Assembly: GCF_000800805.1 (NCBI RefSeq)
Contig: NZ_CP010070.1
Span: 310,001-374,000 of the forward strand
Reading direction: 5' to 3'
DNA from: Candidatus Methanoplasma termitum
GTDB lineage: Archaea; Thermoplasmatota; Thermoplasmata; Methanomassiliicoccales; Methanomethylophilaceae
DNA length: 64,000 bases
Each line of letters opens with the position of its first letter. Position 1 is the stretch's first letter. Positions 8,509-17,535 of this stretch are shown here, piece after piece. The notes under the pieces were generated by a model, which was given only the letters and a program-made list of their open reading frames with translations, was not told the DNA's origin and searched no databases. A program made the translations under genes and the position numbers.

Positions 8509-9359
8509 TGAAAAAATATGCGTTTTTCCTAGGATGCATCGCACCTCTCAGATACCCCGGCATCGAGAAGTCGACTCGAGAGGTGTTCAAGGCGCTCGGG
8601 GTCGAACTGGTGGATATGAAGGGCGCGAACTGCTGCCCTGCCCCAGGCGTGATAAAATCGTTCAGCAGGGCAACGTGGCTGGCCGCGGCCGCAAGGAACC
8701 TCGCACTCGCCGAGAAAGAAGGATTGGATATAATCACCGTGTGCAACGGCTGCTACGGTTCATTATTCGACGCCGCACACGAGCTGCACGAGGACAAAGA
8801 TATGTTGGATGAAGTGAACAAGATCCTCGCTGAAATAGGATTGAAATACAGCGGCGAAACAAAAGTGAGACATTTCGCCGAAGTTCTGTACAAGGATGTC
8901 GGCATCGAGAAGATCAAAAAAGCGGTGAAAAAGCCGGCCGACTACAACGTGGCGGCGTTCTACGGATGCCACTTCCTGAAACCGAGTAAATTGAAACAAC
9001 TAGATGATTCGGAGAACCCCGTCATCCTGGACGAGCTTATCGAGGCGGTAGGCGCTAAAAGCGTGCTCAGAAAACAGAAGGCCAAACCCATATGCTGCGG
9101 TGCCGGAGGAGGTCTCAGATCGCAGTTCGGTGACACGGCATTGAAGTTCACCAGAACGAACTTGGAGATAATGAAGAACGGCGGTGCCGAAATGATAGTC
9201 GACGTGTGCCCCTTCTGTCACCTGCAATTCGATTCGGGCCAGAAAGACAGCGGATACTCATTCCCTGTGCTCCATCTGTCGCAGCTATACGGCTTGGCAA
9301 TGGGGATGAATGCAAAGAACCTCGGCTTGGATGCGCACATCACGCCGGTCAAACTTTAA
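8508..9359 (+). CDS. hdrB: Heterodisulfide reductase subunit B-like protein
   Basis: A 283-residue protein with the two CCG-type domains of HdrB: NCCPAPG (Cys42/Cys43) and PICCGAGGG (Cys196/Cys197), plus the upstream cysteines GC10 and NGCYG. In HdrB these bind the non-cubane iron-sulfur clusters that cleave the CoM-S-S-CoB disulfide. Because several HdrB-like proteins act on other partners, the exact substrate is open. It is coupled to hdrC and lies 29 nt before cooS. Confidence 0.9.
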   Translation: MKKYAFFLGCIAPLRYPGIEKSTREVFKALGVELVDMKGANCCPAPGVIKSFSRATWLAAAARNLALAEKEGLDIITVCNGCYGSLFDAAHELHEDKDMLDEVNKILAEIGLKYSGETKVRHFAEVLYKDVGIEKIKKAVKKPADYNVAAFYGCHFLKPSKLKQLDDSENPVILDELIEAVGAKSVLRKQKAKPICCGAGGGLRSQFGDTALKFTRTNLEIMKNGGAEMIVDVCPFCHLQFDSGQKDSGYSFPVLHLSQLYGLAMGMNAKNLGLDAHITPVKL

Positions 9360-9388
9360 GAGTAATACAAAAAAAGAGATGATATACA

Positions 9389-11275
9389 ATGACAAAATGG
9401 TCTAATCAAAAAATATGCAAGAGTGCGGACAAGCCACTTGAGAACTTTATTGTGAATCTGCCACAGAACACCGCCTTCCACCGCGTAGATACCCAGAACA
9501 TGAAATGTGAGTTCGGTCTGCGCGGCATCTGCTGCAAACTTTGCGCGAACGGCCCCTGCCGCATAACTCAGGACGCTCCGAAAGGAGTATGCGGTGCGAC
9601 CGCCGATGTGATCGCGGCTCGAAATTTCCTGCGTGCTATAGCAGCAGGTTCCGGATGTTACATACACATCGTCGAGAACGCGGCCCTGAATCTCAGAAGC
9701 ATCGCTCTTGCCAAAGGCGAGCTGAGAGGTAAAAAGGCACTGAACAGCCTTTGTGTCAAGTTCGGCATAAAAGGTAAGAACGATCATGAAAAAGCCCTCA
9801 AAGTAGCGGATGCGGTCCTTAACGACCTCTATAAACCCGACTATGAAAAAATGGTGCTGACGGAAAAGATGGCGTACGCACCGCGCGTTAAACGCTGGAA
9901 AGAGATCGGCATAATGCCCGGAGGGGCCAAGGCCGAGGTGTTCTCTGGCGTCGTGAAAACATCGACGAACCTGAACTCCGATCCCGTACACATGCTGTTC
10001 CATACACTCAGACTCGGCATTTCGACAGGTCTATACGGTCTCACACTGACCAACCTGCTGAATGATGTTGTGATAGGCGAGCCCGAGCTCCGCATGGCGC
10101 CGGTGGGTCTCAATGTGATCGACCCGGATTACATCAACATAATGATCACCGGGCACCAGCACTCGAGGTTCTCATACATACAGGACCGCCTGATCCAGGA
10201 TGACGTTGTAAAAAAGGCCAAGGCCGCCGGGGCGAAAGGCTTCAAGATCGTCGGCTGCACCTGCGTAGGTCAGGATATGCAGCTCCGCGGTGCGCATTGC
10301 ACAAAGATATTCAACGGACACGCAGGCAACAACTTCACCAGCGAGCCGATCCTGGCCACAGGTGCCATAGATGCCGTCATATCGGAATTCAACTGCACCC
10401 TTCCGGGCATCGAACCGATCTGCGATGAGCTCAAGATAAAACAGATATGTGTGGACGCAGTGGCAAAGAAAGCAAATGCCGAACTGAAAGAATTCACATA
10501 TGAGACACGCGAGAAAGCCGTCAATGAGATCATTGACGAGGTCATAGCCGCTTACAAGGCAAGGCGCAAGGTCGTGCCGATGAAACTGCTCCCGGACCAC
10601 GGGAACAAGAATTCTCTGACCGGGGTCAGCGAGGTATCGTTGAAGGCCTTCCTGGGTGACTCGTGGAAGCCGTTGATCGATCTGATCGCAGCGGGAAAGA
10701 TAAAAGGACTGGCCGGAGTTGTCGGCTGCTCCAACCTTCAGTGCGGCGGCCATGACGTGTTGACGGTCGAACTGACCAAACAACTGATCGCAAAGGACAT
10801 ATTGGTCCTGACCGCGGGATGTTCGTCCGGCGGTATCGAGAACTGCGGCCTGATGATGCCGGAAGCGGCGGAATTGGCCGGACCGAATCTTAAAGCGGTA
10901 TGTAAGCAGCTCGGAATACCTCCTGTGCTGAACTTCGGCCCGTGTCTCGCCATCGGACGTTTGGAGATAGTTGCCACAGAGGTAGCCGAAGCACTCGGTG
11001 TGGACCTTCCGCAGCTTCCGCTCGTGTTGTCCGCGGCGCAGTGGCTCGAGGAGCAGGCACTGGCAGACGGTGCGTTCGGTCTAGCGCTCGGTCTCCCTCT
11101 GCACCTGGGGATCCCGCCGTTCGTCACCGGCAGTGATCTGATCGTAAAGGTACTCACCGAAGACATGAAGACCCTGACGGGAGGATATGTGTTCATCAAC
11201 GATGACGCCGTCGAAACGGCTGACATGTTCGAGAAGATAATCCTACAAAAACGCAAAGATCTGGGTCTGCCGTAA
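9389..11275 (+). CDS. cooS: Anaerobic carbon monoxide dehydrogenase, catalytic subunit CooS
   Basis: The 628-residue length is that of monofunctional Ni-CODH, which oxidises CO to CO2. The N-terminal cysteines for the D and B clusters are all visible: Cys40, 48, 49, 52, 57 and 68. C-cluster segments include GCTCVGQD, SEFNCTLPG, GVVGCSNLQCGG, TAGCSSGGIENCGL and NFGPCLAIGR. The last differs somewhat from the common HMGSC form, so this is a divergent clade. No cooF or cooC is adjacent; the upstream hdrCB genes are the likely electron partners. A strong inverted repeat follows the gene. Confidence 0.93.
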   Translation: MTKWSNQKICKSADKPLENFIVNLPQNTAFHRVDTQNMKCEFGLRGICCKLCANGPCRITQDAPKGVCGATADVIAARNFLRAIAAGSGCYIHIVENAALNLRSIALAKGELRGKKALNSLCVKFGIKGKNDHEKALKVADAVLNDLYKPDYEKMVLTEKMAYAPRVKRWKEIGIMPGGAKAEVFSGVVKTSTNLNSDPVHMLFHTLRLGISTGLYGLTLTNLLNDVVIGEPELRMAPVGLNVIDPDYINIMITGHQHSRFSYIQDRLIQDDVVKKAKAAGAKGFKIVGCTCVGQDMQLRGAHCTKIFNGHAGNNFTSEPILATGAIDAVISEFNCTLPGIEPICDELKIKQICVDAVAKKANAELKEFTYETREKAVNEIIDEVIAAYKARRKVVPMKLLPDHGNKNSLTGVSEVSLKAFLGDSWKPLIDLIAAGKIKGLAGVVGCSNLQCGGHDVLTVELTKQLIAKDILVLTAGCSSGGIENCGLMMPEAAELAGPNLKAVCKQLGIPPVLNFGPCLAIGRLEIVATEVAEALGVDLPQLPLVLSAAQWLEEQALADGAFGLALGLPLHLGIPPFVTGSDLIVKVLTEDMKTLTGGYVFINDDAVETADMFEKIILQKRKDLGLP

Positions 11276-11289
11276 ATCGGCGGACAAAA

Positions 11290-11330
11290 GAAGAAGCTTC
11301 CGTATCCCCCTATGATAGGGAAGCTTCTTC
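11290..11330 (+). terminator. Long inverted repeat after cooS
   Basis: GAAGAAGCTTCC and GGAAGCTTCTTC form a perfect 12-bp stem with a 17-nt loop 15 nt after the cooS stop. It lacks a following T tract, so it could be a 3'-end stabiliser as easily as a terminator. A second small hairpin with CCCC/GGGG followed by TTTTCTTTG lies at about 11394-11415. Confidence 0.55.
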
Positions 11331-11507
11331 CGGTCTGACGGGCGGCAGATAATCCCCGATCTGCCGCTCGTTCGGCCGAAAACAAAACATCTTCCCCATT
11401 CGGGGTTTTCTTTGAAACGAATAGAATTCAGAAGTTTTGTGTGCCGACTCAAAGATCGTCTTTCTGTTGAATGACACTTATGCGGTCCATCATAACGTGG
11501 TGTTTTT

Positions 11508-11532
11508 CTGGCGGCATATTCGATGCCGCCAG
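11508..11532. terminator. Hairpin downstream of the TAG-containing small gene
   Basis: CTGGCGGCAT and ATGCCGCCAG form a 10-bp stem. It lies 17 nt beyond the 3' end of the minus-strand gene at 11550-11873. The T tract, however, is on the plus-strand side (TATTTTTTG), so the direction of termination is uncertain. Confidence 0.5.
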
Positions 11533-11549
11533 TATTTTTTGAAACTGTT

Positions 11550-11873
11550 TCAAACGAAACGGAACTCTACATTCCTCTTCAGGGCCAGCCCGCCGCAGGG
11601 TTCGCACACTTTTACGAGTGCCACCGGGATCGGGCAGGCAGCATGCTCGAGGTACTTTGCGCAATCCACGAACAGCGGATTCTCTGTGATCGGCTTTGCG
11701 ATCGCATCGAACACCGTCGTCTCTTTTTGCTATAAGGCCGCGGCAAGCTCCATCACATGCGGGCAGTCGCTTTTTATATTGAACACGACGGTCATCATGT
11801 CCTCCGACTCTGCTTCGATCGTTGTTTTCAGGCTGCATACGCCCGGGTTTACTTCCATCTTGACTTTAACCAT
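11550..11873 (-). CDS. DUF6951-like small protein with an in-frame TAG codon
   Basis: Reading the minus strand from ATG 11873 gives MVKVKMEVNPGVCSLKTT and continues to TGA at 11550, 107 codons. It is interrupted only by TAG at codon 48 (11732-11730), between ALPEALK-like AAAL and QKETTVF. After the TAG the frame goes on with conserved-looking sequence (AKYLEHAACPIPVAL, EPCGGLAL), matching what I remember of DUF6951, a small cysteine-containing family of anaerobes. Either TAG is read as pyrrolysine here, or the gene is a nonsense pseudogene. No other lesion is visible. Family assignment is from memory. Confidence 0.65.
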
Positions 11874-11991
11874 TTTTTCACTTTATCCAGTTCAAGGAGT
11901 CATCCCTATCGAACATATATATCAAAGAGACAAACTAAGATAAATGTTGTGGAAGGGTATTCGGAAATATAGATTCATTCCAAACTCAATA

Positions 11992-12009
11992 AAGTGGCAT
12001 TTATCTATC
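11992..12009. repeat. Shared leader sequence of the hydrolase pair, copy 2
   Basis: Exact 18-bp copy of 6835-6852, about 20 nt upstream of the second hydrolase ATG. Confidence 0.85.
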
Positions 12010-12028
12010 AGAATGAGATACTATTTGT

Positions 12029-12886
12029 ATGGACAAGGAGCAGGCAGCACAGTTAATGAAGAAGATGAGAGACGAGTTCAACAAGTCCCGATTTGTAAGC
12101 ACTGTTGCCAAGGAACGGTATGTGGACACGTCATACGGTAAGATCAGGGTGTTGGAATACGGTTTCGACTCTGATAAAGTAAAGCCGCTGTATGTGGACA
12201 TACACGGTGGAGGATACTGTGTCGGATTCCCCGAGATGGATGAAGAGATCAACCTTTTCATCAAAAGTAAGGTCGATGTAAAGATAATAAGCATCGATTG
12301 GCCGAAAGCTCCGGAAAACCCATATCCGATAGGGCTGGAAGCGACTTATCAGGTCGTCAAACACTATGCCGACAATGCCAAGAAATATAAGATAGACAAA
12401 GAGAACATCGGCACGGGAGGTTACAGCTCAGGAGGGAATTTCGCTACCGTCATACCCATAAAAGCCAGAGAAAGAGGGGACTTTAAAATAAAGTATCATA
12501 TGATATGCGTTCCCGGAGTGGACATATCGGGGGATCCGTATGATAAACCGGGAAGCGACAAGATCCTTACCGGTCAAACCCTTGAGGCAATATATCTTTG
12601 TTATCTGCCGGAACCGAAGTACGGCAAAGAGCCGTATGCGTCCCCGAGGATAGCACCGAAGGAGATGTTGAGGGGACAGCCGCCGATGTTATTGATAGCG
12701 GCAGGTCGGGATCCGCTCTATCCTCAGTATATAGACTATGCTGCTAAACTCAAAGAGGCGGGCGTCGATGTGGAGGTATTCGACTCCAAAAATTCAGATC
12801 ACGACTTCTTCTACAACCATAACGAGGAAAGCGCAAAGGCAAAGGAAGTCCTTGTGAAATTCTTAAAGAAGCACACAAAGGCATGA
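12029..12886 (+). CDS. Alpha/beta hydrolase, hormone-sensitive lipase-like (paralog 2)
   Basis: A 285-residue paralog of the protein at 6872, sharing MDK at the start, the HGGG oxyanion motif, the GYSSGG nucleophile elbow, DPLYPQ and SDHDFF. The active site looks intact. Differences cluster in the N-terminal 30 residues and in the last third (DSKNSDHDFF in place of DFKNADHDFF), which may alter substrate choice. The shared upstream 18-mer indicates a segmental duplication, with the Hdr-CODH operon now lying between the copies. Confidence 0.85.
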   Translation: MDKEQAAQLMKKMRDEFNKSRFVSTVAKERYVDTSYGKIRVLEYGFDSDKVKPLYVDIHGGGYCVGFPEMDEEINLFIKSKVDVKIISIDWPKAPENPYPIGLEATYQVVKHYADNAKKYKIDKENIGTGGYSSGGNFATVIPIKARERGDFKIKYHMICVPGVDISGDPYDKPGSDKILTGQTLEAIYLCYLPEPKYGKEPYASPRIAPKEMLRGQPPMLLIAAGRDPLYPQYIDYAAKLKEAGVDVEVFDSKNSDHDFFYNHNEESAKAKEVLVKFLKKHTKA

Positions 12887-12965
12887 TCCACTCTTTCAGA
12901 TGTAGGATTTAAGGGCGCAAAGGATACGTCGAGCCGTTGTTAAGTGAAAGGTTATAAAAACTGAA

Positions 12966-13446
12966 ATACGGCTACAAGAAGGAGCCCCCAAACTAATAGA
13001 AGCTTTGAATTCATTGCTCGCAGACGAGCTGACCGCAATAAACCAGTACATTGTGCATGGGGAAATGTGTGAGGATTGGGTGGGGTTACGGAAAGCTGCA
13101 TAAAGACTTTGAAAAACGCGCAATAGAAGAAATGAAACACGCCGAGAAGCTGATAGGAAGGTTCCTCTTCTTATAAGGCACTCCGGTCGTGACCAATCTG
13201 AACAAGACCTCGATCGGACACGATGTTCCCAGCCAAGTGGAGAACGATCGTTTGTTGGAGCAAGGTGCCATCAAGGCCTATAGCAAGGCTATTGTGCTTG
13301 CGGGCGAAGTTATGGACTACGCCACGCGCGACATTCTCGTCTGCATTCTGAACGACGAGGACCGCCACATGGACGAGATCGAGGAATTGCAGAATCAGAT
13401 AGAACAGATGACCCTGCCGATCTTCCTGACGACAAAAGTCAGTTGA
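12966..13446 (+). pseudogene. Decayed bacterioferritin gene
   Basis: Translation in pieces gives a bacterioferritin: APKLIEALNSLLADELTAI, then HKDFEKRAIEEMKHAEKLI, then GTPVVTNLNKTSIG and a long final helix with DEDRHMDEIEELQNQ. Ferroxidase residues (Glu in ADEL, ExxH in EEMKHAE and DEDRH) are recognisable. Three lesions are seen: the expected start codon is ATA at 12966, one extra base shifts the frame near 13076-13084, and a TAA at 13174-13176 replaces the Glu codon of the usual L-E-G. The tail from GTG 13189 could still be read as an 85-residue fragment. TAA is not the pyrrolysine codon, so this is genuine decay. Confidence 0.85.
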
Positions 13447-13636
13447 TCCTTCCGTAAAGTATGCCGGCCGTTGCCGAAAGCATATCCGGGAGCGGACGGC
13501 GCGGCAATAATGCGCACGATTCATGGGAAAAGGCCCGGGGGTCCGACACGACACTGTATGTTGCAGAAGTGGAAGAGCGTAAGGTCTGTTAATGCAGCAA
13601 TGCATTGTGAACACCAGGTCTTTTGATCGGACAATC

Positions 13637-14542
13637 TCAAACCTTGAACAGGTCCGTTGAAAGGTATTTCTCTCCCCTGTCGGCGAATATTGCCACGATA
13701 AGGCCCTTGTCTATCTTTTCACTTACCTTCATAGCGGCCAGCATCGCTGCGCCTGCCGACATCCCGACCAAGATGCCCTCTTTCAACGCTATCTGGCGGC
13801 TTATCTCGAATGCTTCCTCGCTTTCGATCATGACATGCTCATCTATCAGCTCGGGGTAATAGATGGCAGGCACTATCGCTTCCTGCATATTCTTCAGACC
13901 CTGAATATAATGTCCCTTTATAGGCTGTGCTTCGATGATCTTTATGTTGGGATTCTTCCTCCTCAATGACTCTCCGACGCCCATAATGGTGCCGCTTGTT
14001 CCCAGAGCGCAGACGATGTGTGTTATCTTGCCCTTGGTCTGCTGCCAGATCTCTTCCGCAGTGCCTTCATAGTGCGCAATGGGATTGAAATCGTTGCTGA
14101 ATTGGTCGGGATTGAAATACTTGTCAGGATCACCTTTGACCAGCTGGCGCGTTTTTCGTATGGCACCGTCCGTTCCTTCCGCGGCGGGAGTGAGAATGAT
14201 CTGTCCGCCGAAAGCTTTTATCATTTTTTGCCTTTCGATGCTTACGGCCTCGCTCATTACGATAACGACCTCAAACCCCAAGACGCGACCTATCATTGCA
14301 AGACTGATGCCGGTGTTGCCGCTTGTTGCTTCGATGATGGTTTTGCCTTTGGTCAATCTGCCGTCGCGTATCGCGGCATTGATCATGGACATTGCGGTCC
14401 GATCCTTTATGCTGCCCGTGGGGTTGAAGCCTTCCAGCTTTGCCCAGATCTCCACGCCCTTTTTATCGACCATATTGTTTATTCTTACTAGAGGCGTGTT
14501 GCCTATCAATCCCAGGATGTCCTTACTCGTCGGCGCTGTCAT
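13637..14542 (-). CDS. cysK: Cysteine synthase (O-acetylserine sulfhydrylase family)
   Basis: A 301-residue fold-type II PLP enzyme that would make cysteine from an activated serine and sulfide. The PLP lysine is Lys46 in NPTGSIKDRTA and the phosphate loop is SGNTG at 74-78; GTSGTIMGVGE is the second phosphate-binding loop. I start at ATG 14542 because MTAPTSKDILGLIGNTPLVR aligns with the family N-terminus; a TTG at 14575 would add eleven residues. It may be CysM-like and could accept O-phosphoserine. Convergence with the bacterioferritin remnant suggests no operon. Confidence 0.92.
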   Translation of the reverse strand: MTAPTSKDILGLIGNTPLVRINNMVDKKGVEIWAKLEGFNPTGSIKDRTAMSMINAAIRDGRLTKGKTIIEATSGNTGISLAMIGRVLGFEVVIVMSEAVSIERQKMIKAFGGQIILTPAAEGTDGAIRKTRQLVKGDPDKYFNPDQFSNDFNPIAHYEGTAEEIWQQTKGKITHIVCALGTSGTIMGVGESLRRKNPNIKIIEAQPIKGHYIQGLKNMQEAIVPAIYYPELIDEHVMIESEEAFEISRQIALKEGILVGMSAGAAMLAAMKVSEKIDKGLIVAIFADRGEKYLSTDLFKV

Positions 14543-14683
14543 TTGTACCAAATCAAATAGGTTATAAGCGTTCAAATATTATTAAAGTAAAGGTCACATT
14601 TAAATACTGAAATGAATACAAGGGGTCAGAACATAGAGATCCTTCCATTCTGGTTTTTGGATTAATATTTCTGGAAGGATCAC

Positions 14684-16177
14684 ATGGAAAAATTCGAAGA
14701 TCTGGGCATAAACAAACACGTCGTAAAGGCAATGAGGGAGATCGGTTGGATCGAGCCGACCCCGATACAGACTGAAGCAATACCCGCAGGTATCGAAGGA
14801 AAAGATATTTTAGCACAAGCGCAGACCGGTACCGGAAAGACCGGCGCTTACGCTTCGGTGGTTCTGACGCGCACGGCGGCAAAGTCACGCAGACCGTCGG
14901 CACTCATACTCGCGCCCACGAGGGAACTGGCCTGTCAGATCGAGAATGAGATGTACAAACTGTCAAAATATTCCGGCCACAGCAGTACGGTCGTGTACGG
15001 CGGAGCGAGCATCGAAGCTCAGATAAAGGACATCCGCAAAGGAAGGGACATCGTTGTCGGAACTCCCGGAAGACTTAAAGACCTCATTACCAGAGATGTT
15101 CTGGACCTTTCACAGGTATCAGTTGTGGTGATCGACGAAGCCGACAGGATGCTTGATATGGGATTCGCCGACGAACTTAATTTCATAATGGACGAGGTTC
15201 CCAAACAGAGGCAGACGCTCCTGTTATCCGCCACGATGGCGGAAGAAGTGAAACACCTTGCACTCAAGTACATGAAAGACAGAGTGGATATCTCAGTATC
15301 CAAGGATGAGATATGCTCGGACCTTACCGAACAATACTACATCCAGATGCCGAGGGACAAGAAGGAGCACGCCCTGAAGGCGATACTCAGGAAAGGATGT
15401 AAAGCGATCGTTTTTTGCCAGACAAAAAGGATGGTCGATGTTCTGTACAATGATCTTTCAGATGATTTCAGAGTGGGGATTATACACGGGGACATCGAGC
15501 AGAACAAAAGGGAACGTGCGATAAAGAAATTCAGAGATGATCAAACCGCGATCCTCATCGCAACCGATGTCGCCGCCAGAGGAATAGATGTGAACAACAT
15601 CGACTGCGTGATCAATTACGACATCCCCAACGATGCGGAAACATATCTGCACAGGATAGGCAGGACGGGAAGGGCGGGGAACAAAGGCATCGCGATAACT
15701 TTTGTGACCAAGCCGGAGAAACGCTTCATAAAAATATGCGAGCGCGAGATGGGAAAAACAATATCTCCCATGGTCCCGGATGATCTGGTACTCAGTGAAA
15801 GAGAAGAAACAAAGCCCATTGAGAGGACAGTCGTTGAAAGGGCGGCAGCTGCACCGGTTGCGGTACCCCAGACAGATGCCGGATCCCAGAATAAGATGGT
15901 CCCCCTTCAGATCAATCTCGGGAAAGAGGATAAATTCAGCCGCTCGCAATTATCTATGTTCATCAAAAAGAACGCATCCCTCGACGACGACTCTTTGGGA
16001 AGGGTCGGGCTCGGGCAGTCTTCGTCATATGTGGAAGTGTCCCATGGAAGCGTCAACACCGTTCTGAATGCAATGACGGGGGCGGAGTGGAGAGGAAAAA
16101 AGATATCCATGAATGTTGCGCCCAAAAAGCTCCGATACAAGGACAAAGAAGCAGCGGGACTGTACATAACGGGATAA
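14684..16177 (+). CDS. DEAD-box ATP-dependent RNA helicase
   Basis: A 497-residue helicase with Q motif (PTPIQTEAIP), Walker A AQTGTGKT (46-53), PTRELA, DEAD at 151-154, SAT (LLLSATMA), and HRIGRTGR in the second RecA domain. After a linker rich in Ala/Val/Pro, residues about 410-490 resemble the DbpA/CsdA RNA-binding RRM-like domain (LSMFIKKNASL, SSSYVEVSHG). It probably remodels rRNA or mRNA, as in cold-shock helicases. A bidirectional hairpin separates it from the convergent isocitrate dehydrogenase gene. Confidence 0.93.
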   Translation: MEKFEDLGINKHVVKAMREIGWIEPTPIQTEAIPAGIEGKDILAQAQTGTGKTGAYASVVLTRTAAKSRRPSALILAPTRELACQIENEMYKLSKYSGHSSTVVYGGASIEAQIKDIRKGRDIVVGTPGRLKDLITRDVLDLSQVSVVVIDEADRMLDMGFADELNFIMDEVPKQRQTLLLSATMAEEVKHLALKYMKDRVDISVSKDEICSDLTEQYYIQMPRDKKEHALKAILRKGCKAIVFCQTKRMVDVLYNDLSDDFRVGIIHGDIEQNKRERAIKKFRDDQTAILIATDVAARGIDVNNIDCVINYDIPNDAETYLHRIGRTGRAGNKGIAITFVTKPEKRFIKICEREMGKTISPMVPDDLVLSEREETKPIERTVVERAAAAPVAVPQTDAGSQNKMVPLQINLGKEDKFSRSQLSMFIKKNASLDDDSLGRVGLGQSSSYVEVSHGSVNTVLNAMTGAEWRGKKISMNVAPKKLRYKDKEAAGLYITG

Positions 16178-16188
16178 ACAAAAAGAAA

Positions 16189-16206
16189 GATGGGCCGGTG
16201 CCCATC
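16189..16206. terminator. Bidirectional terminator between helicase and isocitrate dehydrogenase
   Basis: GATGGGC/GCCCATC, a 7-bp stem with a CGGT loop. T-rich stretches lie on both sides: ATTATTCTTTTT on the plus strand and TTTCTTTTTG on the minus strand. It fits the convergent gene arrangement. Confidence 0.7.
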
Positions 16207-16214
16207 AGAATTAT

Positions 16215-17441
16215 TTAATTATTCTTTTTGGAAGCTTTTGCTTTCTCGATGTACCCGTTCCAGACCTTCTCAAGATCCGGCCTCTTTATTGTGTCCATGA
16301 TGTACTGAGCGAACTCATCGCCGGTGGCGCCGGTGTTCCTTCCGGTCATCACAAGCTTCCTTTCGAACTGCACACAAACATCAAGTGCCATATTCAGCTT
16401 CTTTCCTTTCTCCGCCTCGCCTATGTGGTCCATCATCAATGCCACGGCCTTGATCATGCTGCACGGGTCTGCGTACTGGGCTCTTCCCTCGTCCACCATC
16501 CTCGGAGCGGATCCGTGGATGGCCTCGAACATGGCATATCTCTTTCCGACGTTGGCGCTTCCCGCAGTTCCTACGCCGCCCTGTATCTGTGCGGCCTCGT
16601 CCGTAAGGATGTCGCCGTATAGGTTGGGAAGAACGAACACCTTGAAGTCGGATCTTCTCGCCGGATCTATCAGTTTTGCGGTCATTATGTCAATGAACCA
16701 GCTGTCCCATTTCACCATCGGATAATCCTTGGCGATCCTTTCCATCGTAGAAAGGAATTTTCCGTCTGTGGTCTTGATAATATTGGCTTTTGTGACCAGC
16801 GAAAGGTAATTCAGCCCGCTGTTCTTTGCGAATTCGAAAGCGGCGGTTATTATCCTGTCGGTACCTTGTTTTGTTGCTACGCAGAAGTCCATCGCGAGAT
16901 CGTCCGTGACCTCGATCCCGTTGCTTCCGAGAGCATAGCTTCCTTCTGTGTTCTCTCTGAAGAAGGTCCAGTTGATCCCCAATTCGGGAACCGATACAGG
17001 CCTGATGTTCGCAAAGAGATCCAATTGCTTTCTCATCGCAACGTTAGCGCTCTCGATGTTGGGCCATCCGTCCCCTTTGCTCGGGGTGGTGGTCGGGCCC
17101 TTCAATATAACGTGGCATTTTTTCAGCTCTGCAAGAGTGTCATCGGGTATCGCTTTCAATACCGCGGCTCTTCTCTCAATGGTAAGTCCGTCAATGATCC
17201 TGACCTCTGCCTTCTTTGCTTTGATCTTATCGGCAAGAAGGAACTCCATGACCTTTTGGGCCGATGCACAAATGTACGGCCCTATACCGTCTCCTCCGCA
17301 AACCCCGATTATGAGTTTGTCCAATTTGGAGTAGTCGATCCAATCCCCTTCTTTTTTGAGATCTTCGACCCGTTTGAGCTGCTGTCTTAGTAGTTCGCCG
17401 TACTTTTCCTGTGCCGCTTTGATCACTTTTTCGTCTACCAT
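16215..17441 (-). CDS. icd: Isocitrate dehydrogenase (isocitrate/isopropylmalate dehydrogenase family)
   Basis: A 408-residue beta-decarboxylating dehydrogenase converting isocitrate to 2-oxoglutarate. Landmarks are GGDGIGPYI near the N-terminus, the segment FRENTEGSYALGSNG, the metal-binding region LPNLYGDILTDEAAQIQGG and EAIHGSAPRM. The ATG at 17441 has AAGGGCG upstream; a longer reading from 17462 is less likely. The cofactor is not certain from the sequence, although the family form seen in such archaea is usually described as NAD(P)-dependent ICDH. It works with the aconitase at 3365. Confidence 0.88.
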   Translation of the reverse strand: MVDEKVIKAAQEKYGELLRQQLKRVEDLKKEGDWIDYSKLDKLIIGVCGGDGIGPYICASAQKVMEFLLADKIKAKKAEVRIIDGLTIERRAAVLKAIPDDTLAELKKCHVILKGPTTTPSKGDGWPNIESANVAMRKQLDLFANIRPVSVPELGINWTFFRENTEGSYALGSNGIEVTDDLAMDFCVATKQGTDRIITAAFEFAKNSGLNYLSLVTKANIIKTTDGKFLSTMERIAKDYPMVKWDSWFIDIMTAKLIDPARRSDFKVFVLPNLYGDILTDEAAQIQGGVGTAGSANVGKRYAMFEAIHGSAPRMVDEGRAQYADPCSMIKAVALMMDHIGEAEKGKKLNMALDVCVQFERKLVMTGRNTGATGDEFAQYIMDTIKRPDLEKVWNGYIEKAKASKKNN

Positions 17442-17535
17442 TATTATCGCCCTTACAATCAAAATACAATATTAAAAATAATGGGAGGGTCGATTTGAGA
17501 AGATTAAATATAACGTATGTATTGACCACGGCTTA

